Below, one piece after another: positions 16,411 to 25,190 of a DNA stretch of 64,000 nucleotides. The notes under the pieces are model-generated. The model was not told where the DNA came from. It saw nothing but the letters and a program-made list of their open reading frames with translations, and ran no database searches. A program made the position numbers and the translations under genes. Positions within the stretch are counted from its first letter, which is position 1. Each line of letters starts with the position of its first letter. Origin of the DNA: Pseudoxanthomonas composti (GTDB lineage Bacteria > Pseudomonadota > Gammaproteobacteria > Xanthomonadales > Xanthomonadaceae); assembly GCF_004122095.1 (NCBI RefSeq), contig NZ_SAWZ01000003.1, positions 365,599-429,598 on the forward strand, written 5' to 3'.

Positions 16411-16803
16411 ATGAAAATTCCCGCAGGTACCTTGGTGGTCGTGGCCGATGGCGGTGGCGCACGTGTGTTCCGCAATGTCGGCGAGGAGGGAGGGCTGACC
16501 CTGCGGCAGGAGCAGTTGCTCGAGCTGATGAACATGAATGACGACGGGCCATCGGGCGCCATGCCGCCAGAATCCACCGGCTCGCAGATCGATGAGGCCA
16601 CCTTCGCCAAGCAGCTGGCCAAGAGCCTGAACGCTGGTGCCCTGAAGAACCAGTATGCGCACGCCGTGCTGGTGGCCGATCCCCAGACCCTGGGCCAGAT
16701 CCGGCCCATGCTGCACAAGGCCACCACCGAGCGGCTGCTGGCCGAGATCGCCAAGGATCTGACCAATGCCCCGCTAGAGGCGATCGAGCGCGCGCTGCAC
16801 TGA
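16411..16803 (+). CDS. host-attachment family protein
   Basis: A 130-residue protein of the Host_attach family, named after an Agrobacterium protein needed for attachment to plant cells; the molecular function is not settled. Features are the opening TLVVVADGGGARVF, the middle segment with QIDEATFAKQLAKSLN, and a Rossmann-like AVLVADPQTLGQIR that resembles translation-termination eRF1-related folds. It has no signal peptide and should be cytosolic. The ribosome site AGGAG is close to the ATG. It is divergent from a diguanylate cyclase, but a functional link is only a guess. Confidence 0.88.
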   Translation: MKIPAGTLVVVADGGGARVFRNVGEEGGLTLRQEQLLELMNMNDDGPSGAMPPESTGSQIDEATFAKQLAKSLNAGALKNQYAHAVLVADPQTLGQIRPMLHKATTERLLAEIAKDLTNAPLEAIERALH

Positions 16804-16924
16804 TCGGCCCGGCGGTGACCCGGTAGGGCCCGAGCGCCCTGCCGGCTTGTGCGATCCGCTGTCGGACGGCAACATCACACCTCGGCCACGGACCTTTGGC
16901 GAAGCTGTGGCGGTGACCCGTTCC

Positions 16925-17482
16925 ATGAGATGCACCATGCTGCGACCGTTGCTGTTCGTCTCCGCCTGCCTGCTGGCAGCGCCCGCCGTTGCGCAGGTGC
17001 ACACCCCGACGTCCAACTTGCCGGTGCCCAGCCTGGACCTGGCGCGCTATGCCGGGAAATGGCATGAAATCGCCCACTTGCCGATGTTCTTCCAACGCAA
17101 GTGCGTCAGCGACATCACTGCCGAGTACACGCCCTTGGCCGATGGGACCTTGCAGGTGGTCAACAGCTGTCGCGACAAGGAGGGCGAGGTGGAAACGGCG
17201 ACCGGGACGGCGCGCAGCGTGACCGGGCGCTCGGGCGCGCTGGAGGTGCGGTTCGCACCGCGCTGGCTGTCCTGGGCACCGGTGGCCTGGGGCGACTACT
17301 GGGTGGTGGAGATCGACCCGGACTACCAGTGGGCGGTGGTGGGCGGCAGCAGCCGCGAACACCTGTGGATCCTCTCGCGCACCCCCACGATGGAACGCAG
17401 CCTGTTCAACGAGTTGCGCAAGCGCACCGAAGCCCGGGGCTACGACCTCAGCGAACTGATTGTCGCTGCGCCATTGAAATAA
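16925..17482 (+). CDS. blc: bacterial lipocalin (Blc-like)
   Basis: A 185-residue lipocalin. The N-terminal signal (LLFVSACLLAAPAVAQ) fits either signal peptidase I cleavage after AVA or a lipobox VSAC, so soluble or lipid-anchored export cannot be decided. The mature part has the lipocalin signature YAGKWHEIAHLP, FFQRKC, and the later DPDYQWAVVGG and LWILSRTP segments. Blc proteins bind lysophospholipids and fatty acids during envelope repair. ATG at 16925 or 16937 are both possible; neither has a strong ribosome site. It is a single gene. Confidence 0.93.
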   Translation: MRCTMLRPLLFVSACLLAAPAVAQVHTPTSNLPVPSLDLARYAGKWHEIAHLPMFFQRKCVSDITAEYTPLADGTLQVVNSCRDKEGEVETATGTARSVTGRSGALEVRFAPRWLSWAPVAWGDYWVVEIDPDYQWAVVGGSSREHLWILSRTPTMERSLFNELRKRTEARGYDLSELIVAAPLK

Positions 17483-17608
17483 CGACGGCGTCTGTCGCGC
17501 CTGAAGTGGCTCTTCGGCGCGCGTGGAGTGCTCACACTGGATTGACCTGCGTGAACCCCACCTGGGCGTTCAGTCTGCAGAGGGCCCTTTTTCACTCCAC
17601 GGTGTGGC

Positions 17609-17629
17609 GGCGTCATACAGCATGACGCC
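17609..17629. promoter_or_regulatory. inverted repeat upstream of the glycine-zipper gene
   Basis: GGCGTCAT and ATGACGCC are perfect inverted arms around ACAGC. It lies 27 bp before the glycine-zipper protein start, where an operator or mRNA hairpin could sit. No T-tract follows, so a terminator for the lipocalin is less likely. Confidence 0.4.
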
Positions 17630-17655
17630 ATGTCCCATGAGTGGAGAGGTGCATC

Positions 17656-18009
17656 ATGTTGCGTACCATGATGATGATCGGTGCAATGAGCTTGAGTGCG
17701 AGCGCGATGGCGCAGCACTATGGCCCGCAGGACGAAGGTCGGCGTTTCAGCGATGGCAGCAAGGTCCAGTGCCGCAATGTCGAGGTCCAGCGCAACAGCA
17801 AGGATCCCAACCGCATCGCCGGCACTGCGGCGGGCGCAGTGATCGGTGGCGTGCTGGGCAACCAGATCGGTGGCGGCAACGGCCGCAAGATCGCCACGGT
17901 CGGTGGCGCGGTGGCCGGCGGTGCCGCAGGCCGTGCCTTGCAGGGCAACCGCCAGGAGGCCAAGGGCGACCGCATCGTCGAGCAGCGCTGCGAACGCGTC
18001 TATCGATAA
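17656..18009 (+). CDS. glycine-zipper 2TM-domain envelope protein
   Basis: A 117-residue protein with a signal peptide (MLRTMMMIGAMSLSASAMAQ). The middle is a glycine-zipper double helix (AAGAVIGGVLGNQIGGG then VGGAVAGGAAGRALQGN), as in the Rickettsia 17-kDa antigen and SlyB-like outer-membrane-associated proteins. These pack glycine faces in the membrane and help envelope integrity. Two Cys residues (in VQCRNVEV and EQRCERVY) bracket the zipper and could form a disulfide in the periplasm. The start at 17656 has GAGAGGTG upstream. The gene ends at a strong UUCG-loop hairpin. Confidence 0.88.
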   Translation: MLRTMMMIGAMSLSASAMAQHYGPQDEGRRFSDGSKVQCRNVEVQRNSKDPNRIAGTAAGAVIGGVLGNQIGGGNGRKIATVGGAVAGGAAGRALQGNRQEAKGDRIVEQRCERVYR

Positions 18010-18031
18010 GTTCGCTTAGCGACCTTTGATA

Positions 18032-18065
18032 ACGCACATGCCCCGGTTCGCCGGGGCATGTGCGT
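18032..18065. terminator. bidirectional terminator with TTCG loop
   Basis: A perfect 15-bp stem (ACGCACATGCCCCGG and its complement) encloses a TTCG tetraloop. A short T run follows on the plus strand. It separates the convergent glycine-zipper and acrylyl-CoA reductase-like genes. Confidence 0.88.
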
Positions 18066-18092
18066 TTTGCGCGCGGGCCTGCGGACGAGGCC

Positions 18093-19082
18093 TCAGCGGT
18101 TGACGTCCACCACGGTCCGCCCGCGTACCTGCCCTTGCAACAGGCGTGGGGCCAGCTCCAGCACATCGGCCAGGCCGATCTCCGTGGTCATCTGTTCAAG
18201 CAACCCGGGGTCCAGGTCGGTGGCCAGTCGATCCCACGCGCGCTGGCGCAGGGCATGCGGCGCATTGACCGAATCGATTCCCGCCAGGGTCACGTTGCGC
18301 AGGATGAAGGGCAACACCGAGGCCGGCAGGTCCGCGCCCTGCGCCAGGCCGCAGGCGGCCACCGCGCCGCGATAGCCGGTGTGCGCCAGCACGTTGGCCA
18401 GGGTGTGGCTGCCCACCGTGTCCACCGCCGCGGCCCAGCGCGGCGGACCCAGCGGCTTGCCCGGCGCACTGAGGGTCTTGCGGTCGATCAGCTCGGCCGC
18501 CCCCAGGGCCTTCAGATGCGCCTCGTCCTCCATGCGTCCGGTGGAGGCCAGGACGTGATAGCCCAGCTTGTGCAGCAGCGCGATGGCCACCGATCCGACG
18601 CCGCCGTTGGCGCCGGTCACCAGCACATGGCCGTGCTCGGGCGCGATGCCGGCGTGCTCCAGCGCCAGCACGCACAGCATGGCGGTGTAGCCGGCCGTGC
18701 CGATGGCCATGGCCTGGCGCGCGGTGAACGCCGCCGGTGTCTTCACCAGCCAGTTGCCCTGTACGCGCGCGCGCTGGGCGTAGCCGCCGTGATGGGTCTG
18801 GCTCAGCTCCCACCCGTTGATGAGCACCGCATCGCCCGGCTGGTAGTCCGGATGCTCGGAGCTCTCCACCGTGCCGGCCAGGTCGATGCCGCCGACCAGC
18901 GGAAACACCTGGGCGATCGGCGAGGTGCCGGTCAGCGCCAGCGCATCCTTGTAGTTGACGGTGGAGTAGTCGACCTTGACGGTGACATCGCCGGGCATCA
19001 GCGCCTGCTCCTCCATCTCCACCAGGCTGGACTGGACAAGGCCGCCGTTGCGGGCGATCTGGATGGCGCGGAAGCTGGACAT
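18093..19082 (-). CDS. acuI: AcuI/YhdH-like NADPH-dependent acryloyl-CoA reductase
   Basis: A 329-residue medium-chain dehydrogenase/reductase of the zinc-free YhdH/AcuI group. It shows the N-terminal GroES-like domain (TVNYKDALALTG, GIDLAGTVESS) and the nucleotide fold (TGANGGVGSVAIALL). AcuI reduces acryloyl-CoA to propionyl-CoA and so detoxifies acrylate-derived species. The start at 19082 has AGGAGCC upstream. It is single, convergent with the glycine-zipper gene and divergent from the DUF808 gene. Other quinone-oxidoreductase activities in this superfamily are possible. Confidence 0.88.
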   Translation of the reverse strand: MSSFRAIQIARNGGLVQSSLVEMEEQALMPGDVTVKVDYSTVNYKDALALTGTSPIAQVFPLVGGIDLAGTVESSEHPDYQPGDAVLINGWELSQTHHGGYAQRARVQGNWLVKTPAAFTARQAMAIGTAGYTAMLCVLALEHAGIAPEHGHVLVTGANGGVGSVAIALLHKLGYHVLASTGRMEDEAHLKALGAAELIDRKTLSAPGKPLGPPRWAAAVDTVGSHTLANVLAHTGYRGAVAACGLAQGADLPASVLPFILRNVTLAGIDSVNAPHALRQRAWDRLATDLDPGLLEQMTTEIGLADVLELAPRLLQGQVRGRTVVDVNR

Positions 19083-19183
19083 GGATGGCTCCTGGTGGGT
19101 GGGGCGGGAGCGGATTGTGGGGCGCGCCGGGTGAGGACGGGAAGAACGGTGAAGCTTAGACGGGGGCGGTAGTTGTGCGCGAA

Positions 19184-19215
19184 GGAGTGAGCGGAGAGGA
19201 GTGAGGAGTGAGCGG
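19184..19215. repeat. GAGTGAG-type repeat, copy 1
   Basis: A 32-bp purine-rich block built from GGAGTGAG units is identical to 43051-43082. It lies between the acuI-like and DUF808 genes. It is non-coding here and looks like a dispersed short repeat. Confidence 0.75.
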
Positions 19216-19322
19216 GGGCTGGGGCGATCACACAGGGAGTGGGGGGGCGGGGGGCTTTGCGGTTGCGCACGGCGCACGGGCAATCAGCGACAATCGCCGC
19301 ACCCCACCCACACGGAATCGCC

Positions 19323-20231
<909 letters not shown>

Positions 20232-20245
20232 GCCGGCGGCGCCGC

Positions 20246-20269
20246 TGGCCGGGCGCGACAGCCCGGCCA
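20246..20269. terminator. hairpin between convergent yedI-like and GGDEF genes
   Basis: TGGCCGGGC pairs perfectly with GCCCGGCCA around a 6-base loop. It lies 14 bp after one stop codon and 6 bp before the other. There is no T-tract. Confidence 0.65.
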
Positions 20270-20275
20270 TGGTCT

Positions 20276-21880
20276 TCAGCCGGCCGAGACCACCCGGTTC
20301 TTGCCGGCCTTCTTGGCCTCGTACATGGCCTTGTCCGCGCGCTTGATCAGCGTGTCGGCGCCTTCGCCAGGCGCACGCAACGCCACGCCGGCGCTGAAGG
20401 TGACGAAGATGCGCGCGTCCTCGTAGACCAGCGGGCGCACCGAGAGCGCGCGCAGCAGGCGGTTCATCGCCGACACCGACTCGGTCATGCTCGAATCGGG
20501 CAGCAGGATCACGAACTCCTCGCCGCCGAAGCGGGCGATGCCGTCGGTGGCGCGCAGCATCAGCCGGCTCACATCCACCAGGTGGCGCAGGACCGCATCG
20601 CCGCCGGGATGGCCGTGGTGCTCGTTGATCAGGCGGAAGTTGTCCAGGTCCAGCAGCGCCGCGCACAGCGGATTGCTGCTGCGTTCGGTGCGGGCGGCCT
20701 CGCGCTGGAACAGCTCCTCGAAGCCGCGCCGGTTGAGCGCGCCGGTGAGCTGGTCGACGCTGACCAGTCCCGCCACGTCGCTGAGCTCCTTTTCCAGCGA
20801 CTGGATGCGGCGTTCGGCCGCGTCAACTTCCTCGCGCGCGGCGATCAGGTGGTCGCGCGCGCGCGCGGCCTGCTGCTGGATGCGGCCGGTGTCTTGCAAC
20901 ACGTCCTGCATCAGCTTGTTGAGGTCGGAAATGCTGCGCGCATCGCGGATGGCCAGCGAGTAGCCGCTGACCCGGTCGTGGAACTCGCCGGTGGTCACCG
21001 CCATGCCGTTGAGGTCATCGACGAAGGACATCATCATCTGCTTCATCGCCAGCTTGGATTCGGCGATGCCCTGCTTGAGCAGGCCCTGCTTGTAGATGAC
21101 CTCGCGCAGGCCCAGGCGTGCATCCTCGATCGAGCGCTGGTCCAGCGGCCCGGAGATCAGGTCGCGCACCACCGAGATCTGGCCCTGCAGCCAGCTGCTG
21201 TCGTCCAGCAGTTCGCCCACGTTCTCCAGCAGCAGGTCGAACAGGCCCAGCAGCAGCACCTGCTGCTCCTGGCTGTCGCCGGAGCGCACGCCGATCTGGT
21301 GGCACAGCTCGCGCAGACGCTGGGCCAGGCCCGACAGGTCCTGGCCCGGGCGCCATTGGCGAAGTCCACCGCCCAGGGCCTCGGCCTCGGCCGCCAGGTC
21401 CGGGGCGCTGTGCAGCAGCGAGGCCAGTGCGCCGGCCAGGGTCTGCCGCAGCAGGTCGCGCAGCTTCTCCGCGTCGGTCGGGCCGGCCAGCGGGTCGTCC
21501 ACGTCGATGGTGCGGATGTACTTGTCGATCAGCTGGCGCAGCGCGCGCGCGTAGGCCTCCCAATCCTTGGCGGCGTGGGCCGACTGCAGGCGCCTGCCCA
21601 TGTCGCCCAGCTCGCCATGCAGGCTGGCCATGCCGTTGCCGAAGGCGCGAAGCAGCTCCAGGGGTTCGTGCGCATGCGCGAACAGCCGGGTCAGCGCGGC
21701 GGTCTGGGCCTTGGGGTCCGCCGCCGGGGCCGTGCGGATGCCCGACGGGCTGCCCGGCGGCAGCACCTGGCCGGTGACGATCACCGCGTCCACCACGGGC
21801 TCGGGCGCGGCGTTGCGCCGCCGCGCCAGCAGACGGCTCAGACCGGCGGGCGCCGAAGGCTCGTCTTGCGGTTCGGACAT
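20276..21880 (-). CDS. soluble diguanylate cyclase with helical N-terminal domain
   Basis: A 534-residue GGDEF protein without membrane segments. The N-terminal ~320 residues are helical and unassigned, and a coiled coil (about 320-365, AARARDHLIAAREEVDAAERR in part) leads into the catalytic domain. GGEEF lies at 452-456 and the I-site RATD nine residues before it, so it should make cyclic di-GMP from GTP and feel product inhibition. The overall form resembles DgcP-type cyclases of Pseudomonas. It is single and has a GGAGAGCC site upstream of ATG 21880. What the helical region senses is not evident. Confidence 0.93.
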   Translation of the reverse strand: MSEPQDEPSAPAGLSRLLARRRNAAPEPVVDAVIVTGQVLPPGSPSGIRTAPAADPKAQTAALTRLFAHAHEPLELLRAFGNGMASLHGELGDMGRRLQSAHAAKDWEAYARALRQLIDKYIRTIDVDDPLAGPTDAEKLRDLLRQTLAGALASLLHSAPDLAAEAEALGGGLRQWRPGQDLSGLAQRLRELCHQIGVRSGDSQEQQVLLLGLFDLLLENVGELLDDSSWLQGQISVVRDLISGPLDQRSIEDARLGLREVIYKQGLLKQGIAESKLAMKQMMMSFVDDLNGMAVTTGEFHDRVSGYSLAIRDARSISDLNKLMQDVLQDTGRIQQQAARARDHLIAAREEVDAAERRIQSLEKELSDVAGLVSVDQLTGALNRRGFEELFQREAARTERSSNPLCAALLDLDNFRLINEHHGHPGGDAVLRHLVDVSRLMLRATDGIARFGGEEFVILLPDSSMTESVSAMNRLLRALSVRPLVYEDARIFVTFSAGVALRAPGEGADTLIKRADKAMYEAKKAGKNRVVSAG

Positions 21881-21976
21881 GGGGGCGGCTCTCCAGGCAG
21901 GGGCGTCGGCGTGGACGCGGCGGATTCGAGGGCGCTATCCAGGCGTGCGCGCGCGGCGCGGAGCCTGGGCAGGTTC

Positions 21977-22639
21977 TCAGGTCAGGATATCGGCGTTGCC
22001 GGCGCGGGCTTGAGTGCGCAGCTGCCAGGCGGCCACGGCCATCCAGCCCAGGATCAGGCCGATCACCGCCTTCTGCGCCAGCCCCCGCGGCGCCTCGCGC
22101 CACAGGGCCAGGACCCAGACCGCGCCGAAGCAGGCCAGCGCCCACGGCAGCGCCCAGCGCCGGTGCCCGCGCCAGGCCGGATCGTGGCCGAAGCGCAGCG
22201 CCTGCAGGATCGCGCCGGTGGTGGCGAACAGAAAGGCCGCCTGCGCCGAGACGCCGTGGATCAGTCCCTCCACCGTGCGGTCCACGCCCGGCATGTCCAT
22301 CCAGGCGAAGGCCGTGACGGTCAAGGACAGCCCCGCCAGGGCGAACAGCAGCAGCGGGGCGGCGCTGCGCGCGGCCGGCGCCAGCGCGCGGTACAGCCCC
22401 AGGGCCAGCGCCACCATCCCCACGCTCAGCCCGCAGTACGCCGCCTGCAGCAGGTGGCCGCCCTTGCCGATCAGGTACAGGCTCATCTGGCTGCGGACCG
22501 GGTCCAGCTCTGGCCGCAGCGCGTGCAGGGCCAGGCTCGCCAGCACGAATGCCGCCAGGCTGGCCAGGGCGAAGTTGGCCAGGCGCACGCTGGAAGCCGG
22601 AGGGATCGTTGGAGAAGGCGCCGCGCCTTGTGGTTGCAT
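21977..22639 (-). CDS. DUF998-family membrane protein
   Basis: A 220-residue inner-membrane protein with about six hydrophobic segments. Features include an N-terminal segment (NFALASLAAFVLASLALHAL), a conserved MSLYLIG turn, the acidic FAWMDMPG turn, and TVEGLIHGVSAQ before a later pair of helices. DUF998 proteins have no settled function. The start is uncertain: ATG at 22639 is chosen, but an in-frame TTG at 22651 is possible. Neither has a strong ribosome site. It is divergent from the HWE kinase. Confidence 0.82.
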   Translation of the reverse strand: MQPQGAAPSPTIPPASSVRLANFALASLAAFVLASLALHALRPELDPVRSQMSLYLIGKGGHLLQAAYCGLSVGMVALALGLYRALAPAARSAAPLLLFALAGLSLTVTAFAWMDMPGVDRTVEGLIHGVSAQAAFLFATTGAILQALRFGHDPAWRGHRRWALPWALACFGAVWVLALWREAPRGLAQKAVIGLILGWMAVAAWQLRTQARAGNADILT

Positions 22640-22675
22640 TGAAGATGTCAACGGGGGGTGAACAGTGACAGGCGT

Positions 22676-22704
22676 CCTGAATGGTAGAGTTTTTTTTGTT
22701 CAGG
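22676..22704. promoter_or_regulatory. inverted repeat with T-tract between divergent genes
   Basis: CCTGAA (22676-22681) and TTCAGG (22699-22704) flank a stretch with eight T residues. It lies between the DUF998 and HWE kinase genes, where an operator is expected. The evidence is positional only. Confidence 0.3.
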
Positions 22705-22722
22705 GCATCGGCACGACAGGTC

Positions 22723-23721
22723 ATGGCACACGAGTTCGCCCCGGTTCCGGCAACGCCGGACCGCGACCTGCGCGACGCGCTGGATGCGGTGCAGGTTCCG
22801 ATCTGGCATTCCGGCGCGGACCTCCATCGCGACTGGTACAACCAGAGCTGGCTCGCATTCACGGGGCGCTCGCTGGAAGATCAGGACGACCAAGGCTGGA
22901 TGCAGGATGTGCATCCCGACGACAGCGGTCCGTGTCGAGAAGCTTATGACCACGCATTCGACGGTCGCAGATCGATCGCCCTGGAATTCAGGCTGCGTCG
23001 ACACGACGGCCAGTATCGCTGGGTGAGGTCCGAGGGACGTCCCTTCCAGCGGGCTGGTGAGTTCGCCGGCTATATCGGCAGTTGCACCGACATCCACGCC
23101 AGCCGCGAATCCGAGCGCCGCCACCAGGCGATGGTGGACGAGCTCAACCATCGCGTGCGCAACATGCTCTCGGTGGTGCAGGCGATCGCGCGCCAGTCCC
23201 TGACCGGTGACCCGGAGGCGTTGCTGGCGTTCAATGGCCGGCTGATGGCGCTGGCCGCCGCGCACGATGTGCTGATCGCCCAGGCCTGGGCCGGCGCGAC
23301 CTTGCGCGATGTCCTGCACCGGGTGCTCGAGCCCTGGTCCCACGACGCGGCGCGCGTGCACCTGCACGGTCCCAGCGTGCCGCTGCGCGCGCAGGCGGCG
23401 CTGACCCTGGCCATCGCCGCGCACGAGCTGTGCACCAACGCCGTTCGCCATGGGGCGCTGTCCGGTCCCGAGCTGGGGCATGTCGAGATCGAATGGGCCG
23501 TGAGCGAAGGCAGCGCGCCCCAGCTCCAGCTGTCCTGGTGCGAGCGGGGTGGCCCGGCGGTGCAGGCGCCCTCGCGGCGCGGCTTCGGCTCGCTCATGCT
23601 GGAGCGGGTGCTGGCCGCGGAAATTGGCGGTACGGTGGCACTGGAATATGCGCCGGACGGATTTTGCTGCCGGGTCACGGCCCCCCTGGAAGAGGTTCTC
23701 GCGGAGTTGCCCAGCCCATGA
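22723..23721 (+). CDS. HWE-type sensor histidine kinase with PAS domain
   Basis: A 332-residue cytosolic kinase. Residues about 12-130 are a PAS/PAC module (WHSGADLHRDWYNQSWLAFTG, then FRLRRHDGQYRWVRSEGRPF in parts). The HWE/HisKA_2 dimerisation box holds the phospho-acceptor His143 in VDELNHRVRN, and the ATPase domain has HELCTNAVRHGALS and the GFGSLML G-box. HWE kinases are often light or redox sensing, but no flavin- or bilin-binding residues are obvious. The stop overlaps the receiver gene by 4 nt, so the two form a pair. The start at 22723 is preferred over 22681. Confidence 0.92.
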   Translation: MAHEFAPVPATPDRDLRDALDAVQVPIWHSGADLHRDWYNQSWLAFTGRSLEDQDDQGWMQDVHPDDSGPCREAYDHAFDGRRSIALEFRLRRHDGQYRWVRSEGRPFQRAGEFAGYIGSCTDIHASRESERRHQAMVDELNHRVRNMLSVVQAIARQSLTGDPEALLAFNGRLMALAAAHDVLIAQAWAGATLRDVLHRVLEPWSHDAARVHLHGPSVPLRAQAALTLAIAAHELCTNAVRHGALSGPELGHVEIEWAVSEGSAPQLQLSWCERGGPAVQAPSRRGFGSLMLERVLAAEIGGTVALEYAPDGFCCRVTAPLEEVLAELPSP

Positions 23722-24089
23722 ATAGCGTGTTGTCCGGCCTGAAGGTGCTGGTGGTGGAAGACGAGCCGCTGGTGGCCATCCTGGTGGAAGAGGTCATGGA
23801 CCAGGCCGGCGCGCGCGCCACCATCGCCCGCGACGTGCCGCAGGCGCTCAAGGCGTTGGAGGCCGAGCGCTTCGATGCCGCCGTGGTCGATCTGAACCTG
23901 CGCGGCCAACAATCCTGGCCGGTCGCCGATGCGCTGGTGGCGCAGGGCATTCCCTACGTGCTGGCCACCGGCAACGCCGACATGGGCGATGCGCGCCTGC
24001 AGGCCGCGCCAGTGGTGGCCAAGCCGTATTCGGCCACGCAGCTGGTCAAAGTGCTGGGGCAGGCCATTGCCGAGCGCGCGCAGGCTTGA
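23718..24089 (+). CDS. single-domain response regulator
   Basis: A 123-residue receiver with no output domain. Phosphorylation residues are intact: VEDEP near 14-18, acceptor Asp58 in VVDLN and Lys102 in VVAKPYS, with Thr in LATGNAD. It overlaps the HWE kinase by ATGA, so it is very likely the kinase's partner. Such single-domain regulators act as phosphate sinks or bind a target protein directly. No downstream target is visible; the next gene is separated by 159 bp. Confidence 0.92.
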   Translation: MNSVLSGLKVLVVEDEPLVAILVEEVMDQAGARATIARDVPQALKALEAERFDAAVVDLNLRGQQSWPVADALVAQGIPYVLATGNADMGDARLQAAPVVAKPYSATQLVKVLGQAIAERAQA

Positions 24090-24248
24090 GCCGGTGGCGC
24101 CAGGCTTGACGTGGTTGGCGCGGGGGGAGGGCGGCTTCGCCCTGGCGGTTGCATCTGAAAGCGCCTGCGCCGTGGGTGATTGGCGGGGCTGTCGCTTGCC
24201 GAAGTGCCGGCCCGGTCCGTTCGAGCCCCGACGCGGCAGGATAGCCGA

Positions 24249-24896
24249 GTGAAAATCCTGCACATCGGCGCGTCCGGCCTGGTGGGCGGTTTCGTGCTGT
24301 CCCAACTGCTGGCCGATGCCCGCGTCGCGCAGGTCGTGGCCCCCACCCGCCGGGCGCTGCCGACCCGACACCCGCGGCTGGACAACCCGGTGCTGGACTT
24401 CGAGCGCCTGCCTCCCGCCGATGCCTCGCTCTGGCGCGTCGATGCGGTGATCTGCACGCTCGGCACCACGATGAAGCAGGCAGGCTCGCGCGCGCGCTTC
24501 CGCCGCGTGGATCACGACTACCCGCTGCAGATCGCGCGCAGCGCCCTGCATGGCGGTGCCTATGCCTTCGCCTTGAACTCGGCCCTGGGCGCAGACCCTG
24601 GCGCCCGTCTGTTCTACAGCCGGGTCAAGGGCGAGCTGGAGCAGGACTTGCGGCAGCTGCCTTACCCCTCCCTGACCTTCGTGCGTCCCGGACTGATCGG
24701 CGGCCAGCGCGGGCGGGCGCGGCTGGGCGAGCGGGTCGCGGCGATTGTCCTGGGTGCGGCCAGTCCCGTGCTGCCGCGGCGCTGGCGGATCAACCCGGCT
24801 GAACAGGTCGCCGCCGCGCTGGTGGACGCTGCGGTCCAGGCGCTGCCGGGGCGTCATGTCGTGGATGCGGCGCGCCTGCATCGGCCCCCAGCCTGA
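24249..24896 (+). CDS. NAD(P)-binding Rossmann-fold protein (TIP30-like)
   Basis: A 215-residue atypical short-chain dehydrogenase with a nucleotide-binding loop (HIGASGLVGGFVLSQLL), CTLGTTMKQAGS, and a Tyr-x3-Lys-like SRVKGELE motif where the Tyr of the classic YxxxK sits earlier (FYSRVKGE). RPGLIGG follows. This group resembles human HTATIP2/TIP30 and bacterial NAD-binding oxidoreductases of unknown substrate. The start is GTG at 24249, with GGCAGGAT upstream. It is single and not obviously linked to the receiver before or glgA after. Confidence 0.85.
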   Translation: MKILHIGASGLVGGFVLSQLLADARVAQVVAPTRRALPTRHPRLDNPVLDFERLPPADASLWRVDAVICTLGTTMKQAGSRARFRRVDHDYPLQIARSALHGGAYAFALNSALGADPGARLFYSRVKGELEQDLRQLPYPSLTFVRPGLIGGQRGRARLGERVAAIVLGAASPVLPRRWRINPAEQVAAALVDAAVQALPGRHVVDAARLHRPPA

Positions 24897-24982
24897 CCAC
24901 GGCGCTCCATTGGCGGCGGTGGGCGATGGGATGCGAGTCACGCTTGTGACCGGCGCAACGCAGTGCTTGCACGCATCGACAT

Positions 24983-24992
24983 GTGACGTCAC
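24983..24992. promoter_or_regulatory. GTGACGTCAC palindrome upstream of glgA
   Basis: A perfect 10-bp palindrome, 199 bp before the glgA start. The same 10-mer occurs at 8564-8573. A possible -10 TATACC at 25031-25036 lies 38 bp further on. The 294-bp gap between 24897 and 25190 holds no gene that I can support. Confidence 0.35.
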
Positions 24993-25190
24993 GAAAAATG
25001 CTGCAGTGCTTCACGCCTCTTTTATCGCTCTATACCTAGATTGGCCTCGAAGGTGCGGAAGGTCTCTTCGCACGATTCCCCCGATTCATCGCTCCCGCTA
25101 CAGCCGCCCACCTTCCGAGAGCGTTCGGACGGTGGTGGTCGCGTCACCGTCGTTTTTCCCCGGCCCCCTCCTGTCGACGGACATATTCCC

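Noticed and set aside
24983..24992. CRP/Clp site at GTGACGTCAC
   Set aside because: Clp and CRP sites need TGTGA-N6-TCACA. The half-sites here are 2 bp apart, so the spacing does not fit.
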